Assembly: GCA_958510875.1 (NCBI GenBank)
Contig: OY294068.1
Span: 161,112,388 to 161,176,387, forward strand
From: Endomychus coccineus
Taxonomy: Eukaryota; Arthropoda; Insecta; Coleoptera; Endomychidae
DNA: 64,000 nucleotides
Reading direction: 5' to 3'
The notes below the pieces were generated by a model. It was not told where the DNA came from. It saw nothing but the letters and a program-made list of their open reading frames with translations, and ran no database searches. Positions 32,318-43,930 of this stretch are shown in pieces (position 1 is the stretch's first letter; each line of letters opens with the position of its first letter). Both the position numbers and the translations under genes were made by a program.

Positions 32318-34150
32318 TGCAGAGTTAATATTCTCTTCAGAACGAAGGATGTCGATCACCATGGTGAAATGTATCAAATCAACTTCCTTAATTGGTTTGA
32401 AATTTAACGTTTATTGAATTTAGAATAATCACCACCATCGTTGAGTGGGTTCTATTCCTCGTGCAGAGCTATAATATATGCTTCAGGAACAAAGGATGTC
32501 GATCATCATGGTGTAATGTATCAAAACAATTTCCTAAATTTGTTTGAAAGTCAACGTTTAGGGAATTAAGAAGAATCACCACTATCGTTGAGTTGGTTTT
32601 ATTCCTAGTGCACAGCTAACATTTTCTTCAAAAAAAAAGAGGATGTCAATCATCATGGTGAAATGTGTCAAAAAAACTCCCTAAATTGGTTTGAAATTCA
32701 ACGTTTAGTGAATTTAGAAGAAGCATCACCATCGTTGAGTTAGTTTTATTCCTAGTGCAGAGCTAATGATAATATTTTCATCAAAAACAAAGGATGTCGA
32801 TCATCATGGTGTAATATATCAAAAGAATTTCCTTAATTGGTTTGAAATTGAGCGTTCAGTGGATTTAGAAGAATCATCACCATCGTTGAATTGGTTTTAC
32901 CCCTAGTGCAGAGCTAATAGTCGGGTCAAATAGGTATTAAAACAGGCCGACTTAAGAAAATCGAACGATATGGACCGATTTTGATGAAACAAAGTGCATT
33001 CGATTCGGGATGACGTCTAGAAAAAAGCTTACCGGTTAGTTTTTTGTTCAAAAATTTGTTATTATGTTTTTAACCGGAAAACACTTTTATTAATTTGCAG
33101 CGTGAATGCTTTATGAAAGCAATGTTTTATTTATTGAACAATATGTATTTGAATTATCAAAAAAATGTTTCTGATAATATTCACTGAACCACAGAACAAA
33201 ATAATTTTCACATAAAACGAATGAGGAATTTTACTAATCTGAACAACAGCAGCATCCAACAGGAAGTGACACGTGGTGATCATTTATTATGTATCTACAT
33301 TACAATAGCAGCGTGGTCCACGTATACGTTGCCGCGTCTTTATTTTGGGGGGATGGGAGGGAGGACCGGTTTAGATAAACAGCTGCTCTATGAAGCGGTG
33401 GATGCCATAGAGATCTTATTTTATGATAGATGCTGTGTTATAGTATAGTGTAGACTCCATAGTTTGAGAAAGATACCTACCTGCTACTCCCGCCGGTTTT
33501 TATTTCTTATATGTCCATAGTATATGTAAAAGATGATGTGTGGAATATAAAAAGACTCAGTAGAGAAGATAGGAAAAAATTTTAGATGAGCTGGAATTTA
33601 TATCAAATTAAAAAATTTGAATTCGATTTTGTTTTTGATTTAAATTAGTAACGACCCCCTTTTAACAAATTTTTAAATATTTAACATAAAAAAACAACCT
33701 CCGCAACCCCTAACTGAGGATTTCTGGTTAGTTTTCATGAAATTTTGGAAATTGCTCAATTTTTCGGTTAAAAAAATAGTAACAAATTTGCGCAAAAAAC
33801 TAACCGGTAAGCTTTTTTCTAGACGTCATCCCGAATCGAATGCACTTTGTTTCATCGAAATCGATCAATATCGTTCGATTTTCGTAATGAAATACCTATT
33901 TGACTCGACTATAATATTTTCTTCAAAAACAAAGAATGTCGATCATCATGGTGTAATGTACCAAAACAATTTCCTAAATTTATTTTAAATTCGACGTGTA
34001 GGGAATGTAGAAGAATCACAACCATTGTTGAGTTGGTTCTATTCCTAGTGCAGAGCTAAAATTTTTTTCAAAAAAAGAGGATGTCAATCATCATGCGGAA
34101 ATGTATTAAAACAACTTCCTAAATTGGTTTGAAATTCAACATTTAGTGAT
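32318..34150. repeat. 147-bp minisatellite, interrupted by an inverted-repeat element
   Basis: Six diverged copies of a unit of about 147 bp share GGATGTCGATCATCATGGTG, which begins near 32,347, 32,494, 32,641, 32,792, 33,934 and 34,079. Each unit also has a TTGGTTTGAAATTCAACGTT block and a CATCGTTGAGTTGG block. Units four and five are separated by the 990-bp element at 32,920-33,909. Removing that element and one TA restores the normal spacing. Confidence 0.9.
32920..33909. mobile_element. 990-bp inverted-repeat element with TA target duplication
   Basis: The ends are GTCGGGTCAAATAGGTATT and its near-complement, and the inverted repeat continues for over 120 bp (CATTCGATTCGGGATGACGT shared). 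TA lies at both outer edges (32,918-32,919 and 33,910-33,911). The empty site is readable because the insertion is in a minisatellite unit. No transposase is encoded; the frames at 33,221-33,448 and 33,737-33,988 lie in the core or arm and show no motif. TA duplication suggests a Tc1/mariner- or piggyBac-unlike TA-specific mobilising enzyme; the family is unknown. Confidence 0.85.
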
Positions 34151-34577
34151 GCTTTCTTGTTTATTTCGTAGCTAATATAATTATCTACAAAATCTGTTAT
34201 AGAATTATTGTTATGTTATGTCCAAAAACAACAAATTTTGCAAAATGCGCTCTTGGGCGTTCCATAGCCATGCTTCTAGTATCATAGGAAATACTTCTAA
34301 CGTTAAGATTGTAAAAAATTTTGTCTTCTTCAAAATTGCAATTAACATGTTTTTCGATAAAATGCACCATGGAGTACCGTTGCATATTTGCCTAGTGGTA
34401 TTGGTTGGGTTAGGTTTGGATCTCTCTAGGATATGTATCGGTTGATATTTCTTAGGGTCTTACGGAGATAGTAGTGAAGTGGGACGTTCTCTTTTCTACT
34501 ACTGAGAGAAAGTGTCTTTTTGGCCCACCTCAACCAAGAGGTGACACGGTTTGCCTTTCTTACTTCCCATAACAGTG

Positions 34578-35874
34578 CAGTCAAATGGGTATTGACCCCG
34601 TAAATCCTTGGGAAATGGATCGATTTTGATGAGACAAAGTGCATTCCTTTCAGAATGTCATCAGATAAAAAGGTGACCACAAGTAAAGTTGCGCAAATTG
34701 TTTATATTGTTTATAAACAATAAAAAAGCTAATGAGCTCATATTTGACATCACATAAAAATCTCTAAAAAATGTGTAATTTGATTGTTTTTGATCGGATA
34801 AAGACTAGTTTTCGTTATAAACAAATTATTTATTATCACAATAGTTGAATTCGACCAAAAATCCGACTTTACGGTCGTTTCCGTATAATGTTGGTATTCT
34901 GAGTTCGATTTCATCGTCAATATCGTCGAATGTATACACACAAATTAGCTAATTTATTATAAACAAATCATATTCATTATTAAATATACGAGTTTGAACA
35001 AAATGTCGAATTCATAGTCGTTGTCGGATAACTTTGGCCTCCTGAGTACTATTTCATTGCTATTGTGGTCTTCAAATGCATACATAATAAATATTTGAAT
35101 CGTTATAAACAAATTATTTATCAACAAATAAAGAAAAAGAAATGTGACATTTTCATTCCTTTTATATAATATGCACACTCAGAACTTGATTTTTTTGGCA
35201 AAATTGATGAAATGTATAAGCTCTTGATATAATAAGAAAATGGCATGCCTCCAATTTTAAATGATTGCTTTCCCTTCCATAACAGCTCTACCACACCTTC
35301 TTAAAAAAAATAATATGTTCCATTTACATATATTTATTGATACTTTGTCATACTAAAACATCAATATTAGTAGGTATAGTTTTTTTCTAATTCACTTTTG
35401 GAAATTTTCACGAGAATAAAATCTCAAAAAAAAAGACGCGGCGATTTGAATGACGCGGCGCTCTATCTACTTTATTGTGATATAGTCTGTACGTTGACTT
35501 AATTTTATTGATATGAATTTAAAAAAAAACAATCACTACCATTTGTGGTTATTCTTCAAAGAAAACATTTTCTGACACCAATTATTAACACTTAATACAT
35601 TTCATCAATCAAGTTCTGAGTGTGCATATTATATAAAAATTAATATGTCACATCTCTTTTTTCTTTATTTGTTATTAAATAATTTGTTTATGACAATTGA
35701 AAAATTTAGCCAATTAAATTGCTTATTCATTGTTAATAATCAATTTGCGCAATTTTATTTGTGGTCAAGTTTTTTGCTGATGACATTTTGAAGGGAATTT
35801 GGTTTTTCCCATACAAAATCGATCCATTTCCCAAGGATTTACGGGTTTTGCCTATTTTTATATCCATTTGACTG
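34578..35874. mobile_element. 1.3-kb inverted-repeat element related to the one at 32.9 kb
   Basis: Ends: CAGTCAAATGGGTATT at 34,578 and its near-complement ending at 35,874. The subterminal sequence ATCGATTTTGATGAGACAAA, then GTGCATTC, is nearly the same as in the 32,920 element, so both belong to one superfamily. The interior has two tandem copies of about 150 bp (34,815-35,110) with TTATAAACAAATTATTTAT, and inner inverted sequence (ATCAAGTTCTGAGTGTGCAT at 35,608-35,627 pairing near 35,175). I could not settle the target duplication. No coding sequence. Confidence 0.75.
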
Positions 35875-36831
35875 TCCGATTGAATTCAGCTAAGGCCACT
35901 TCAACTCCACATCATTCTCGTCAGTTTTTTTCAAATGTGTCACAGTTATGTCGCTGTTCTCTAGGAATAATAGGTGTCAGCGCAATTTTTTGTTTATTGA
36001 CATAGGTGGACTGTAAGTTGATTATTGCTCCGATGTTACTCTTTGAAAAAAAAATCCAAGTCATAGGCCTAATCCAAATTCTACATATAGTTAGAAATTG
36101 TTGTGAGCTTACCATATCGTGATTGCTACAGGTTGACTTACGTTTCTGGAGCCCTTCAGGTTCAATTGTTCATTACTAAGTTTACGAACGACACGAACCT
36201 ATTATTCATTTATAATTTGCTTATTTATCTCTAACGCACCCTCTTCTCAACCGGTTCACTCGCACGCAGAATTTCATCTGCTTGGCCTGTGCGCCTGCCC
36301 CCCTTCCAATCCTTTTATATGGCAGAATAGAGAAGTACTAGCACGAAATTGAATTGAAGTAAAATTTGTGATGATCCACCATCAGTACAAGTCCAAGGAT
36401 GCCACATTCCAACACTATTACAAGAAAAATTACTGGCCAGAAAAGCAATAAGAACTAAAAATGTCAATTTCATACTTATATTATTGGGTATATACTGCGG
36501 TATATCTCTACCTACTCCAAATGGTATAATTAGGATTACAGATAAAACGTAAAATTTGTATTCACTCCGGCTCTGCCCGAAAAGGTAATAAATTTGGTGC
36601 CTTTTATGGCCAAAGGGATAATCAGGGTTTTATTGTAGTCAAAAGATTGACCGTATAATATGAACAATATTCTACTATGAATATTTACATTTTCATGTCA
36701 ATGGTCAGCTTTGAAAGTTTGAAGTTTGCAAAATAAATATGTGAAAATTTACAGTTGTCATTAGTTGATCTTTGAAAACATAATTTACGTATAATTTTGT
36801 GACCGGGTTGGTAAATTTAAGTGTATTCAAA
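35875..36831. other. Upstream region of the 36.8-kb gene
   Basis: No gene seen. A C-rich stretch with CTTTTATATGGCAG near 36,310 could be a TATA-like element, but it is over 500 bp from the ATG. Otherwise AT-rich and featureless. Confidence 0.35.
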
Positions 36832-37428
36832 ATGATGGTGATATACAACGCTGCAAATGAAAACAATACGTCTATAGTGAGTAATTTGAAGGCAATGGTG
36901 AAACAATTTGAGCAAAACGTTCAAGGTGATCCATGTTTACCACCTGAAAATGTAAACCCTAAAGGTAATTCTGGTAGATGTCTACCTCCTTCTAACTCTA
37001 GAGATGGAGATCACAACGGTGACCATTACAACCCACGAGAAGAACCATGCCCAGGACATTGCAATTGCCATGTTCGCGAAAGAATATATCCTTGTCATAC
37101 ACGGCATGGTGATGGCGCTTACTTTCCGCGAGATTGTGGACAAGTCAGGTCAAGATCAAGCGGCATGTATTTCAATCACCCCACTCCAAGCCATACGCAA
37201 AGCAAAATGTTCGGCCACGACGGTGTATGTTCCCAGCGGAATCTGAATGCTAGCCCAAGGAACTCAAGAATGCTCAGATCTACGCGTTCTATACCTATCC
37301 CTGAATATGGAGCACCTTGTTCACGATGTCTATGTACTAGTCAAAATGGGTTGCAAGACAACTGTCGAAGGAGAGATCGTGGACGCTTACATACTGAACA
37401 AATGGAAGACGCGCCTATCATAAACTAA
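36832..37428 (+). CDS. Cys/His/Asn-rich protein with NGLQDNC signature (family member 2)
   Basis: Intronless 198-residue ORF. The frame is open further 5' but only from a GTG, so I take the ATG at 36,832, whose context (TTCAAAATGATGG) is a good insect start. The N-terminus (about 30 residues) may form a helix. The middle is Pro/Asn-rich with Cys clusters (PCPGHCNCHVRERIYPCHTR). The C-terminal part has LRSTRSIPIPEYG, then CSRCLC and NGLQDNC (residues 172-178; 37,345-37,365), matching the signature of the genes at 29.6 and 48.8 kb, though the LRGG block is changed. ATTAAA at 37,535-37,540 could direct polyadenylation. Function unknown; no signal peptide. Confidence 0.75.
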   Translation: MMVIYNAANENNTSIVSNLKAMVKQFEQNVQGDPCLPPENVNPKGNSGRCLPPSNSRDGDHNGDHYNPREEPCPGHCNCHVRERIYPCHTRHGDGAYFPRDCGQVRSRSSGMYFNHPTPSHTQSKMFGHDGVCSQRNLNASPRNSRMLRSTRSIPIPEYGAPCSRCLCTSQNGLQDNCRRRDRGRLHTEQMEDAPIIN

Positions 37429-37534
37429 TGTAGAAATCGAACATCATTTATATTCCTCCAAGACTTATTGGGTGTCAACTTTCGTTTTCATTTCAAGTGT
37501 TATGTACAATGTTCTGATAATCTTTAATCGCTGT

Positions 37535-37540
37535 ATTAAA
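37535..37540 (+). terminator. Poly(A) signal candidate (ATTAAA)
   Basis: Common variant hexamer about 107 bp after the stop of the 36.8-kb gene. Confidence 0.4.
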
Positions 37541-39416
37541 CAATCGAATTTATTGATCAATTTGATTTGAGTGATCATCAATGTGTATGATGCGTACGAT
37601 TTCTCAATGATAACGAACCGGGGATCGCGAGGCCTTCAACGATTATTTGTAGATTATTCCTTGGAATCGGGTGGTCTCTGACGATATTATTACTTCAGTG
37701 GTCTCAATTATACGATTATATGTTGCAATCGACAGGTTTATTCGGCGGTATAATTGCGCTGCTGACAATAGTTATCCTGCTTGGTTTGAGAGGAAACCAG
37801 AAAATTAGTTCTAAATGAAGCGTATATAAAGCCCTCAGCGATTTTGTAATTCTGCAAAAGATTCTAAGTTAGCAACAGTACCAAGTATCCGGTCTCTTTG
37901 AAACTATGGAGGGAATCAAAGAGTTTGCCACCTACCATGACGTTCAATCATCATTATTCCTCTGATGTTAGAGGAGACGCTAAATTTTCGACTATTTTTA
38001 TTGAGTATTTTTGAGGGATGTGTGAGGCTTTGAGATGCAATCAGCATGCAGTTCACACCTTATAGGTTGGCCACACTGAGTTATTTCAATACTGGTGACT
38101 ATCATCTCTGGAGTTGTGCAGTCCTACCTTGCCACCATTATTCAGGTTATTTAATGAGCTTGAGATTTTGGGAGAGGACCTGTCATCCCTCTCTTCAAAA
38201 GCGCTGCATTTAATGATGCCTATCCTATATTCGGTTCGTCTTGGCGTCTCGTCGACAACGTTTTGCTCAACCAGTCATTCATGACTCCCTCAGCAACATG
38301 AATTCATCTCTGGTATGTCGACTTGTACCAAGATTCTTACTTCATCGCTTGTTTTCTTGAGTAAGCATATCATCCTGATTACATTGCTTTTCACTGAAGA
38401 CGATAGAAACTGTATAGCGTGGGTGGTGTTCTTCTTGCGTGGTTCTGGAGATCTGAACTTCATGATGATGTACAGATTGCCAATGTGTTGGATTATCAGT
38501 CGATTGAACGTACTGTTTACTCAGGGGTATCAGGTATTGCTTCCCTTTCTGCTTCTTACGAATGGTATCTACTTGGTTCTTAAGCAATGCAGGATTTCAT
38601 TGTTTGCTGATTATTGTTGAATGTTCTGAGGAGTACCAGAGTATCAAGACTGCCGTAGTATTCAGGATTGGAACGCTTTCCAGCAATGAATCGAATGAAA
38701 CTGAGCATTGAGCCAAGTTGTAATTTCCACTCGGTGATCTCAAGTTTAGTGTTCAACTGTTCCCTAGCGGCCGTTTGTCTGTCGGGGGTCGATGAGATTA
38801 TGAACCTTGCTATTTTGTTTCAGTCTACTCAGCTTCAATAGCCATATTGATTATGTGGTTGGTCATTCTAAGAAAATGATTTTGTAGAACGTATTTGTAG
38901 TGAGTTCACCGATTCGCACTGTTATGTCTTGGTTAGGTGTGCACGGCCAGAGAAAAATGCCTCATTTTTGAATCGCATATTGATTATTACAAGTTGCATT
39001 ATTTTTATGAATCCACCCTACCATGATCAACCTCGACCACTATTGTGAAATGCATAAGAAGTATCGGCAAAATAATATCAAATCAAGGAATAGTGGAATA
39101 TCCCCTTCATTATCATAATGAATAAATAATCTGAATTCAGTAGATGTTTCCTGACTTATTGCTACATTTCTTGAGTTATCAGTCTTACAGAAATCCTTGA
39201 ACATAATAGCACATTGTCATTCCTAACATCATTGCAATCGCGCCCTAAGATCCTGCCAACGTGAAGGAGTGATCTCTGAACTGTTATCCAGCTCTGTGGA
39301 CATAGCTGAATCTTCAGTATACCGTACTTTCTTGGTCAAAGAGAATATTCTGTGGTTAGAGAAAATTAGAAGTTAACATTTAACAAGTCAAAATTTTTAA
39401 TATTCTTGAAACGGAA
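37541..39416. other. Spacer, no gene called
   Basis: Frames on both strands at 38,315-38,620 and 38,342-38,587 overlap each other and have no motif. I see no terminal repeats. Possibly an old transposon remnant, but nothing identifies it. Confidence 0.3.
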
Positions 39417-40205
39417 ATGAATCCAATTGCAAACACAAGGCCAGATACACCGAGCTGGGTGCAATATGGGCAACAAGTTGGCCTTCCGGAATGTCAGTAC
39501 CTATCTCAATATCCACAATATTATGCACCAACGCAAAATTATCCCGCTTACGCACCACCACCCAACCCAGTTTATCAAAATGTACCAAATCAGATGCCAT
39601 ATATGAATGCCGAAGGGAATCAAATGGCATATCCTTCAACTGGGTACCAGACTTCACAAACTGAACCTCAAAGCAACAATGAAGAAATAACAAGGGATAA
39701 AAAAAAATCACAAACCATTCCTCCGTGGAATTACAACCTACGAAAACCTTTAACAACGTCAAAAAAGGTATTTGATGGCTATGTGAAAAACAGTGAAGTT
39801 GGACATAATCCAACCCAACCCGGTGCTCCACGAAATCCCCCGAAGTTAATTCGAAGAAAGTTCACACCTCTACGTAAGCCGCGACGTACTAATTCGCTAG
39901 TTATTCGTGCAGGAGTGATTCAAAACGAACGAGTCGGTTCCAAAAATAACGGATTGCAAAATAAGAGCAAGGAGTGCTTGGGCTTGAAGGGTCTTTCAGG
40001 ATTTGGCGACAAGAAGAATGTGAATAAAAATGCCTATAGTTCCAAATATCATCCCGATTTTCCTTGTCAATATCCATATGACTCCGTACCATTCAATCAG
40101 GGCTCAACTAATTATTGTGGAATGTCTCCAAATCAGTATCCCGGTTATCCTCAACAATATTCTAATATGTCCCAAAATTATTCTCAGTTTTATTCACCTC
40201 AATAA
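39417..40205 (+). CDS. Tyr/Pro/Gln-rich basic protein with diverged signature (family member 3)
   Basis: Intronless 262-residue ORF from ATG 39,417 (context ACGGAAATG). Residues 25-85 are rich in Tyr, Pro, Gln and Asn (QYPQYYAP, YPAYAPPPNP). Residues 100-185 are strongly basic. Residues 218-262 return to Tyr/Pro/Gln/Asn. TNSLVIRAG (158-166) followed by NGLQNK (178-183; codons 39,888-39,965) aligns with the LRGG and NGLQD blocks of the relatives at 29.6 and 48.8 kb but has lost the Cys. AATAAA at about 40,268 follows. No signal peptide or membrane span. I do not know the function. The long antisense frame (39,831-39,397) is a shadow. Confidence 0.78.
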   Translation: MNPIANTRPDTPSWVQYGQQVGLPECQYLSQYPQYYAPTQNYPAYAPPPNPVYQNVPNQMPYMNAEGNQMAYPSTGYQTSQTEPQSNNEEITRDKKKSQTIPPWNYNLRKPLTTSKKVFDGYVKNSEVGHNPTQPGAPRNPPKLIRRKFTPLRKPRRTNSLVIRAGVIQNERVGSKNNGLQNKSKECLGLKGLSGFGDKKNVNKNAYSSKYHPDFPCQYPYDSVPFNQGSTNYCGMSPNQYPGYPQQYSNMSQNYSQFYSPQ

Positions 40206-40266
40206 CTTGTATGTGTCTTAATTTTATTGCAAGTACCATACTGCAAACTTGTGTATTTGTCTTCTC

Positions 40267-40273
40267 CAAATAA
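40267..40273 (+). terminator. Poly(A) signal candidate (AATAAA)
   Basis: CAAATAAACG about 65 bp after the stop of the 39.4-kb gene. Confidence 0.5.
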
Positions 40274-40289
40274 ACGAATTATTATGTCA

Positions 40290-40919
40290 TTAATCATATT
40301 CAACTACACACTATAACTATATACAAAATTTGAAGTATGAGTTAGGAAAAATCACACTTTTTAAAATTTGCTAATGACCGAATTCATTAATTTTCAGTTG
40401 TTTCATGTGCACATTTTGTAACTCTTTCAAGATATTTCGGAAGATTTGCGACTCAAAGGTAGGTTTTCAATCTGCTATTTACCCAGAGACCTTTCATCCG
40501 AACTGTCTACTGTAGGCTGCGTCATGTTTTAGTGTAACTACGAATTCTAACTAGTGATTGAATATGTCCCTTTCTATTCCGTAGTATATTCTGATAGTGG
40601 AATAAATATATCAAACTATTAGAAACTACAGAGGAAAAAACGAAAAGTTTAAAGATTAATGAACTTCGTGTTTAAAATGCAATTGGCGTTTTAAGGCGCA
40701 ATATGTCCAACTTTTGGCGCAGTTTCATGCTTGTGTTGTATTGATTTTAAAATAGGGATGTTTGCAGATGAATATGCAGCATATGTGATAATACAGTGAG
40801 CGTATACTCAGAAATTCTTCATTGTATAGTGAGCTTGTAGAACACAATTTTTTTTTTCGAAGTATTATTTTAATAATCTAATTTTGAAAAACGGTCAGGG
40901 ATTGTAAGGCATTATCATA
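40290..40919. other. Unassigned spacer
   Basis: No supported feature. The right end may be the 3' part of the minus-strand non-LTR remnant. Confidence 0.3.
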
Positions 40920-41639
40920 AAGACCACCTCACACAGCAATACCGTATCTTAGGATAGATTCAATTAACGATTGGTAGAGAATGATTAATAATTTTTTATT
41001 TATACATTTTCGTAGCTCATAAAATTTATATATAAATCTCCGTAGTTTTGCTGTTAAGGTATTAATGTGGTCTGTCCATTTAAGGTGTTTGTCAATGATT
41101 AGACCCAGGTATTTGATTTTATCGGTACTGTTTATTTCAAGATTTGAGTCTTCAAATTTTAATTTAGAGAAATCAGGTCTGTTTGCTTCTGTCAGAGAAA
41201 AGGCTATGTATGACGTTTTGCCTACATTCAAAGACAGTTCGTTGAAGTCTAGCCAGATTTTAACTATGGATATGCCATGTTGAGCCTTTTCCTTAACAGT
41301 GTGCCATGCGTTATCTTTAAAAACCAGAACTGTATCATCAGCATATGATATTATAGTGTCGCCCGTATGCGTGTCTAGTAAAGAGTTGAAGTAAGTAATG
41401 AAAAGCAAGGGTCCAAGAACCGTACTATCTGTATATCATCAGTGTTGCTGTACGTATTTCTTATTTTCACAATTTGTTTTCTCTCTAGTAAATAATTTCT
41501 GGAAATCCCCAATACAATGCCTCTTAGTCCATATTGTTCGAGAGTGTTTAACAGTGCTGGGTGAGAAACCGTGTCAAATGCTCATATGAGAGATTGGCTG
41601 CTAGAAGTTCTAGCCATTCATTATCATATTGTAACGGGT
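40920..41639 (-). mobile_element. Non-LTR retrotransposon fragment, RT palm and thumb
   Basis: A 159-codon frame (41,408-40,929) carries ISYADDTVLVF with an intact YADD box (41,334-41,345), then NVGKTSYIAF, KIKYLGLIIDKHLKWTDHIN and LLIILYQSLIESILRYGIAV, the standard RT palm-thumb order. Upstream, in another frame, is AFDTVSHPALL-like sequence (about 41,580-41,540). Both ends are truncated. A separate C-terminal piece of a similar RT lies at 44,690-45,170 on the other strand. Confidence 0.85.
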
Positions 41640-43261
41640 TGCGTTACGTGATTGTATGGAACTCTTTAATGAACAGATTAGATTTCTTTTCGACTAGGAA
41701 ACTTGTCATATGATTAATTAAAGACATCTGCCCGGTCAATAAAACTAGCATTCATTATGTATGATGTCGCTAATATTGCGAAGTGGAGCAGGTATGATAA
41801 CGGAAGTCGAAGAGAACTCATTGTGGTGTTAACCTTTAACTGGGTAAGTCGAGATTTCATAATTCATTGACTTTATATACATTTTCTTAATTTTTGCTTC
41901 CGAAATATGATTCACATCAGCCTACTTATAATTTGATTTGGATTTATAATTAAACTTCTGGATGTTCAGTACCTGAATGTGATAATATTTTGGTGGATGT
42001 TTCACTCGACTTGCCTGGGGGCACCCGATCATTTTGCGGCTAGCATAATTCAGAGATAATCATTTCCATCACGGCATTGATTGTTGTAATTCTTGTATGA
42101 GGACAATCTATCGGAACGTAGGCAGATATCTATGATAATATTTCTTTATTCCTTGTGTGTTTAATTCCGCAATGGCACATGTTAGTTTTGAGTGATTCGT
42201 AAGAATCGCCATTTTGTAAATCTGATACAAAGTATTCAGAGCTGTCTTTGAGTGTAACGTGCTATAAATAGTATTAGGGATTATCACAAGGTATTATTCA
42301 ATTATTGCTTATTGAATTTTTAATTATCAGGACTGCTGCGTTCGTGTGGTTGTAGAGTAGAGTACAACACCAATTTAAGATGCAATTCAATTCAAGTTTT
42401 CAGATTTGTGCTAACTAGCAAATTCCAACATTTTGATTATTTCCTTCCGATCACAATTTGATTAATTTTCTTTCAGGTACAATTTGAGTATTATTCTTTC
42501 AAGTCACATTTTTTTTAGTATTCCTAATTCAGTCACATGTTAACTATTTTCTAATTTTAAGTATCAATTGTAATCGTTAATTCTTTCCGATTAAATTAAA
42601 TTTTTGCCTAAATTGAAATCTCTTCAAGATTTCAATTTTGTAATAGTATTTTTACAATTTGGGAAGATAACATAATCGGTTGTGGAATCACCTGGTTTTT
42701 CCAACTGACGGTGTTGCTTGTCCCTTTGATCTTAAGTCAGGTACTGTTCGTTCTTTGAAATTACAGGGTTTGAACGTCTGAGGTTCCTCACCCCTTCACT
42801 CTGAGACGATTTAGTGATTTTCCTGACAGGACCGGCTTCCAGTTCCTACGAGTTCCAAGGAGGGTAACATTTTCTTGTTTGAATGACCATATTTTCATTC
42901 TCTGATTTTGTTGTTTAACCGAAGTTGTATTCCACTAATTTCTATAGAACCATTCGAGGCCTATTTAGTTCCTCTTATTGATTATTCTTCCTTTTCAATT
43001 AAAAAATTGATTTAATTTTATAATTGTTTTCTTCAAATTCACTTTATGTTACAAATCGATTTAATTTTATAATTGTTTTACTTCAAATTCACTTTATGTT
43101 CAAATTGATTCAATTTTATAATTGTTTTCTTCAAATTCAATATTATTTAGGTTACAAATTGTTACACTATAAAAATTGTAATTTCCATCAATCAATAAAC
43201 CATCTTGTGGTGCTTGTATTCTGGACTGTGAATTCATTTATTTTTACAGTTTTTTAAGCAA
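41640..43261 (+). repeat. Possible LTR or LTR remnant
   Basis: The segment begins TGTAACGGGTTGCGTTACG, the same kind of palindromic TGTAACG...CGTTAC opening as the solo LTR at 3.1-4.15 kb read on its own strand. It has CTATAAATAG at 42,259-42,268 and an A/T-rich tandem repeat in its 3' third, also as in that solo LTR. ATTGGCGCTCAGG near 43,260 could be a primer site. I found no second LTR and no target duplication, so the right boundary is a guess. Confidence 0.35.
43004..43150. repeat. 49-bp tandem repeat, three copies
   Basis: ATTGATTTAATTTTATAATT begins near 43,006, 43,055 and 43,104, each followed by GTTTTCTTCAAATTCACTTT or a close variant. The period is 49 bp. It makes a spurious 77-codon frame. 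Confidence 0.85.
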
Positions 43262-43369
43262 TTGGCGCTCAGGCAATTCACCAGTCTAGAATCACAAGGC
43301 ACGTTTCACTACGAGCCCTGAGATTAATTCATTCAAATTGAGCTAGTTGGGCCAATAAAAAACCTACCC

Positions 43370-43930
43370 AAGCGGGTCAGTTTCACATCCGTTTCAATAT
43401 AGGCAACAACTTACATGAAATCCAGAAATTGATCAGATCTCTGAAAGAATGCAAAAGGCATTTTCAACAATACTACAATCAAAAAACTTTTTAATTGTAT
43501 AAAATATTCTTAATGTTTACTACGCATTAGTTTATTACATATTGTGGAATATGGTAGTTATTCGGGGAAATGCTGGCTCCAGTAGATTTATTCTTGATCA
43601 AAAAAATATTCACCAAGTTTGATTTACGAAATTATTCATCGAAATTTATGTGAAACGATCTTTATAAAACATCAAATATTAACGTTTCCATCCCTGTTTA
43701 TGTACCTACCCTACATATGCTAAACCCATATTGAAATAAATTTGAATAGATTCATTGTAAAGCATGGCATATCATGACCATTTTCTAGACATCAATCACA
43801 CATAAGATAATTCACACATAGCTTCACTTTCTTCCAAAAAGTGTGTCTTATACTGAACAGATGGAATTATTTAAAACCAGACTAAGGCATTTTTTCGTAA
43901 ATAACGGGTTATTCTAACGTAAATGAAATT
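43370..43930 (+). mobile_element. Non-LTR retrotransposon remnant, RT C-terminus
   Basis: Around 43,510-43,600 a broken frame reads YYALVYYILWNMVVIRGNAG, then SRFILDQK, and near 43,840-43,915 LPKSVSYTEQMELFKTRLRHF. These correspond to the thumb and extreme C-terminus of CR1/RTE-like polymerases. Many stops. Confidence 0.6.

Noticed and set aside
33737..33988. 83-codon frame
   Set aside because: It runs out of the inverted repeat of the 990-bp element into the minisatellite, so it cannot be a conserved gene.
32318..34150. CRISPR-like or operon-type array of 147-bp units
   Set aside because: The whole unit is repeated without unique spacers; it is a minisatellite.
38315..38620. 101-codon frame with a hydrophobic start
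   Set aside because: It overlaps an equally long opposite-strand frame, has no motif, and has no supporting signal.
39397..39831. 144-codon minus-strand frame
   Set aside because: It lies wholly antisense to the 39.4-kb Tyr/Pro-rich gene. The low-complexity codons on the sense strand make the antisense frame open.
43024..43257. 77-codon hydrophobic frame
   Set aside because: It is generated by the 49-bp A/T-rich tandem repeat.
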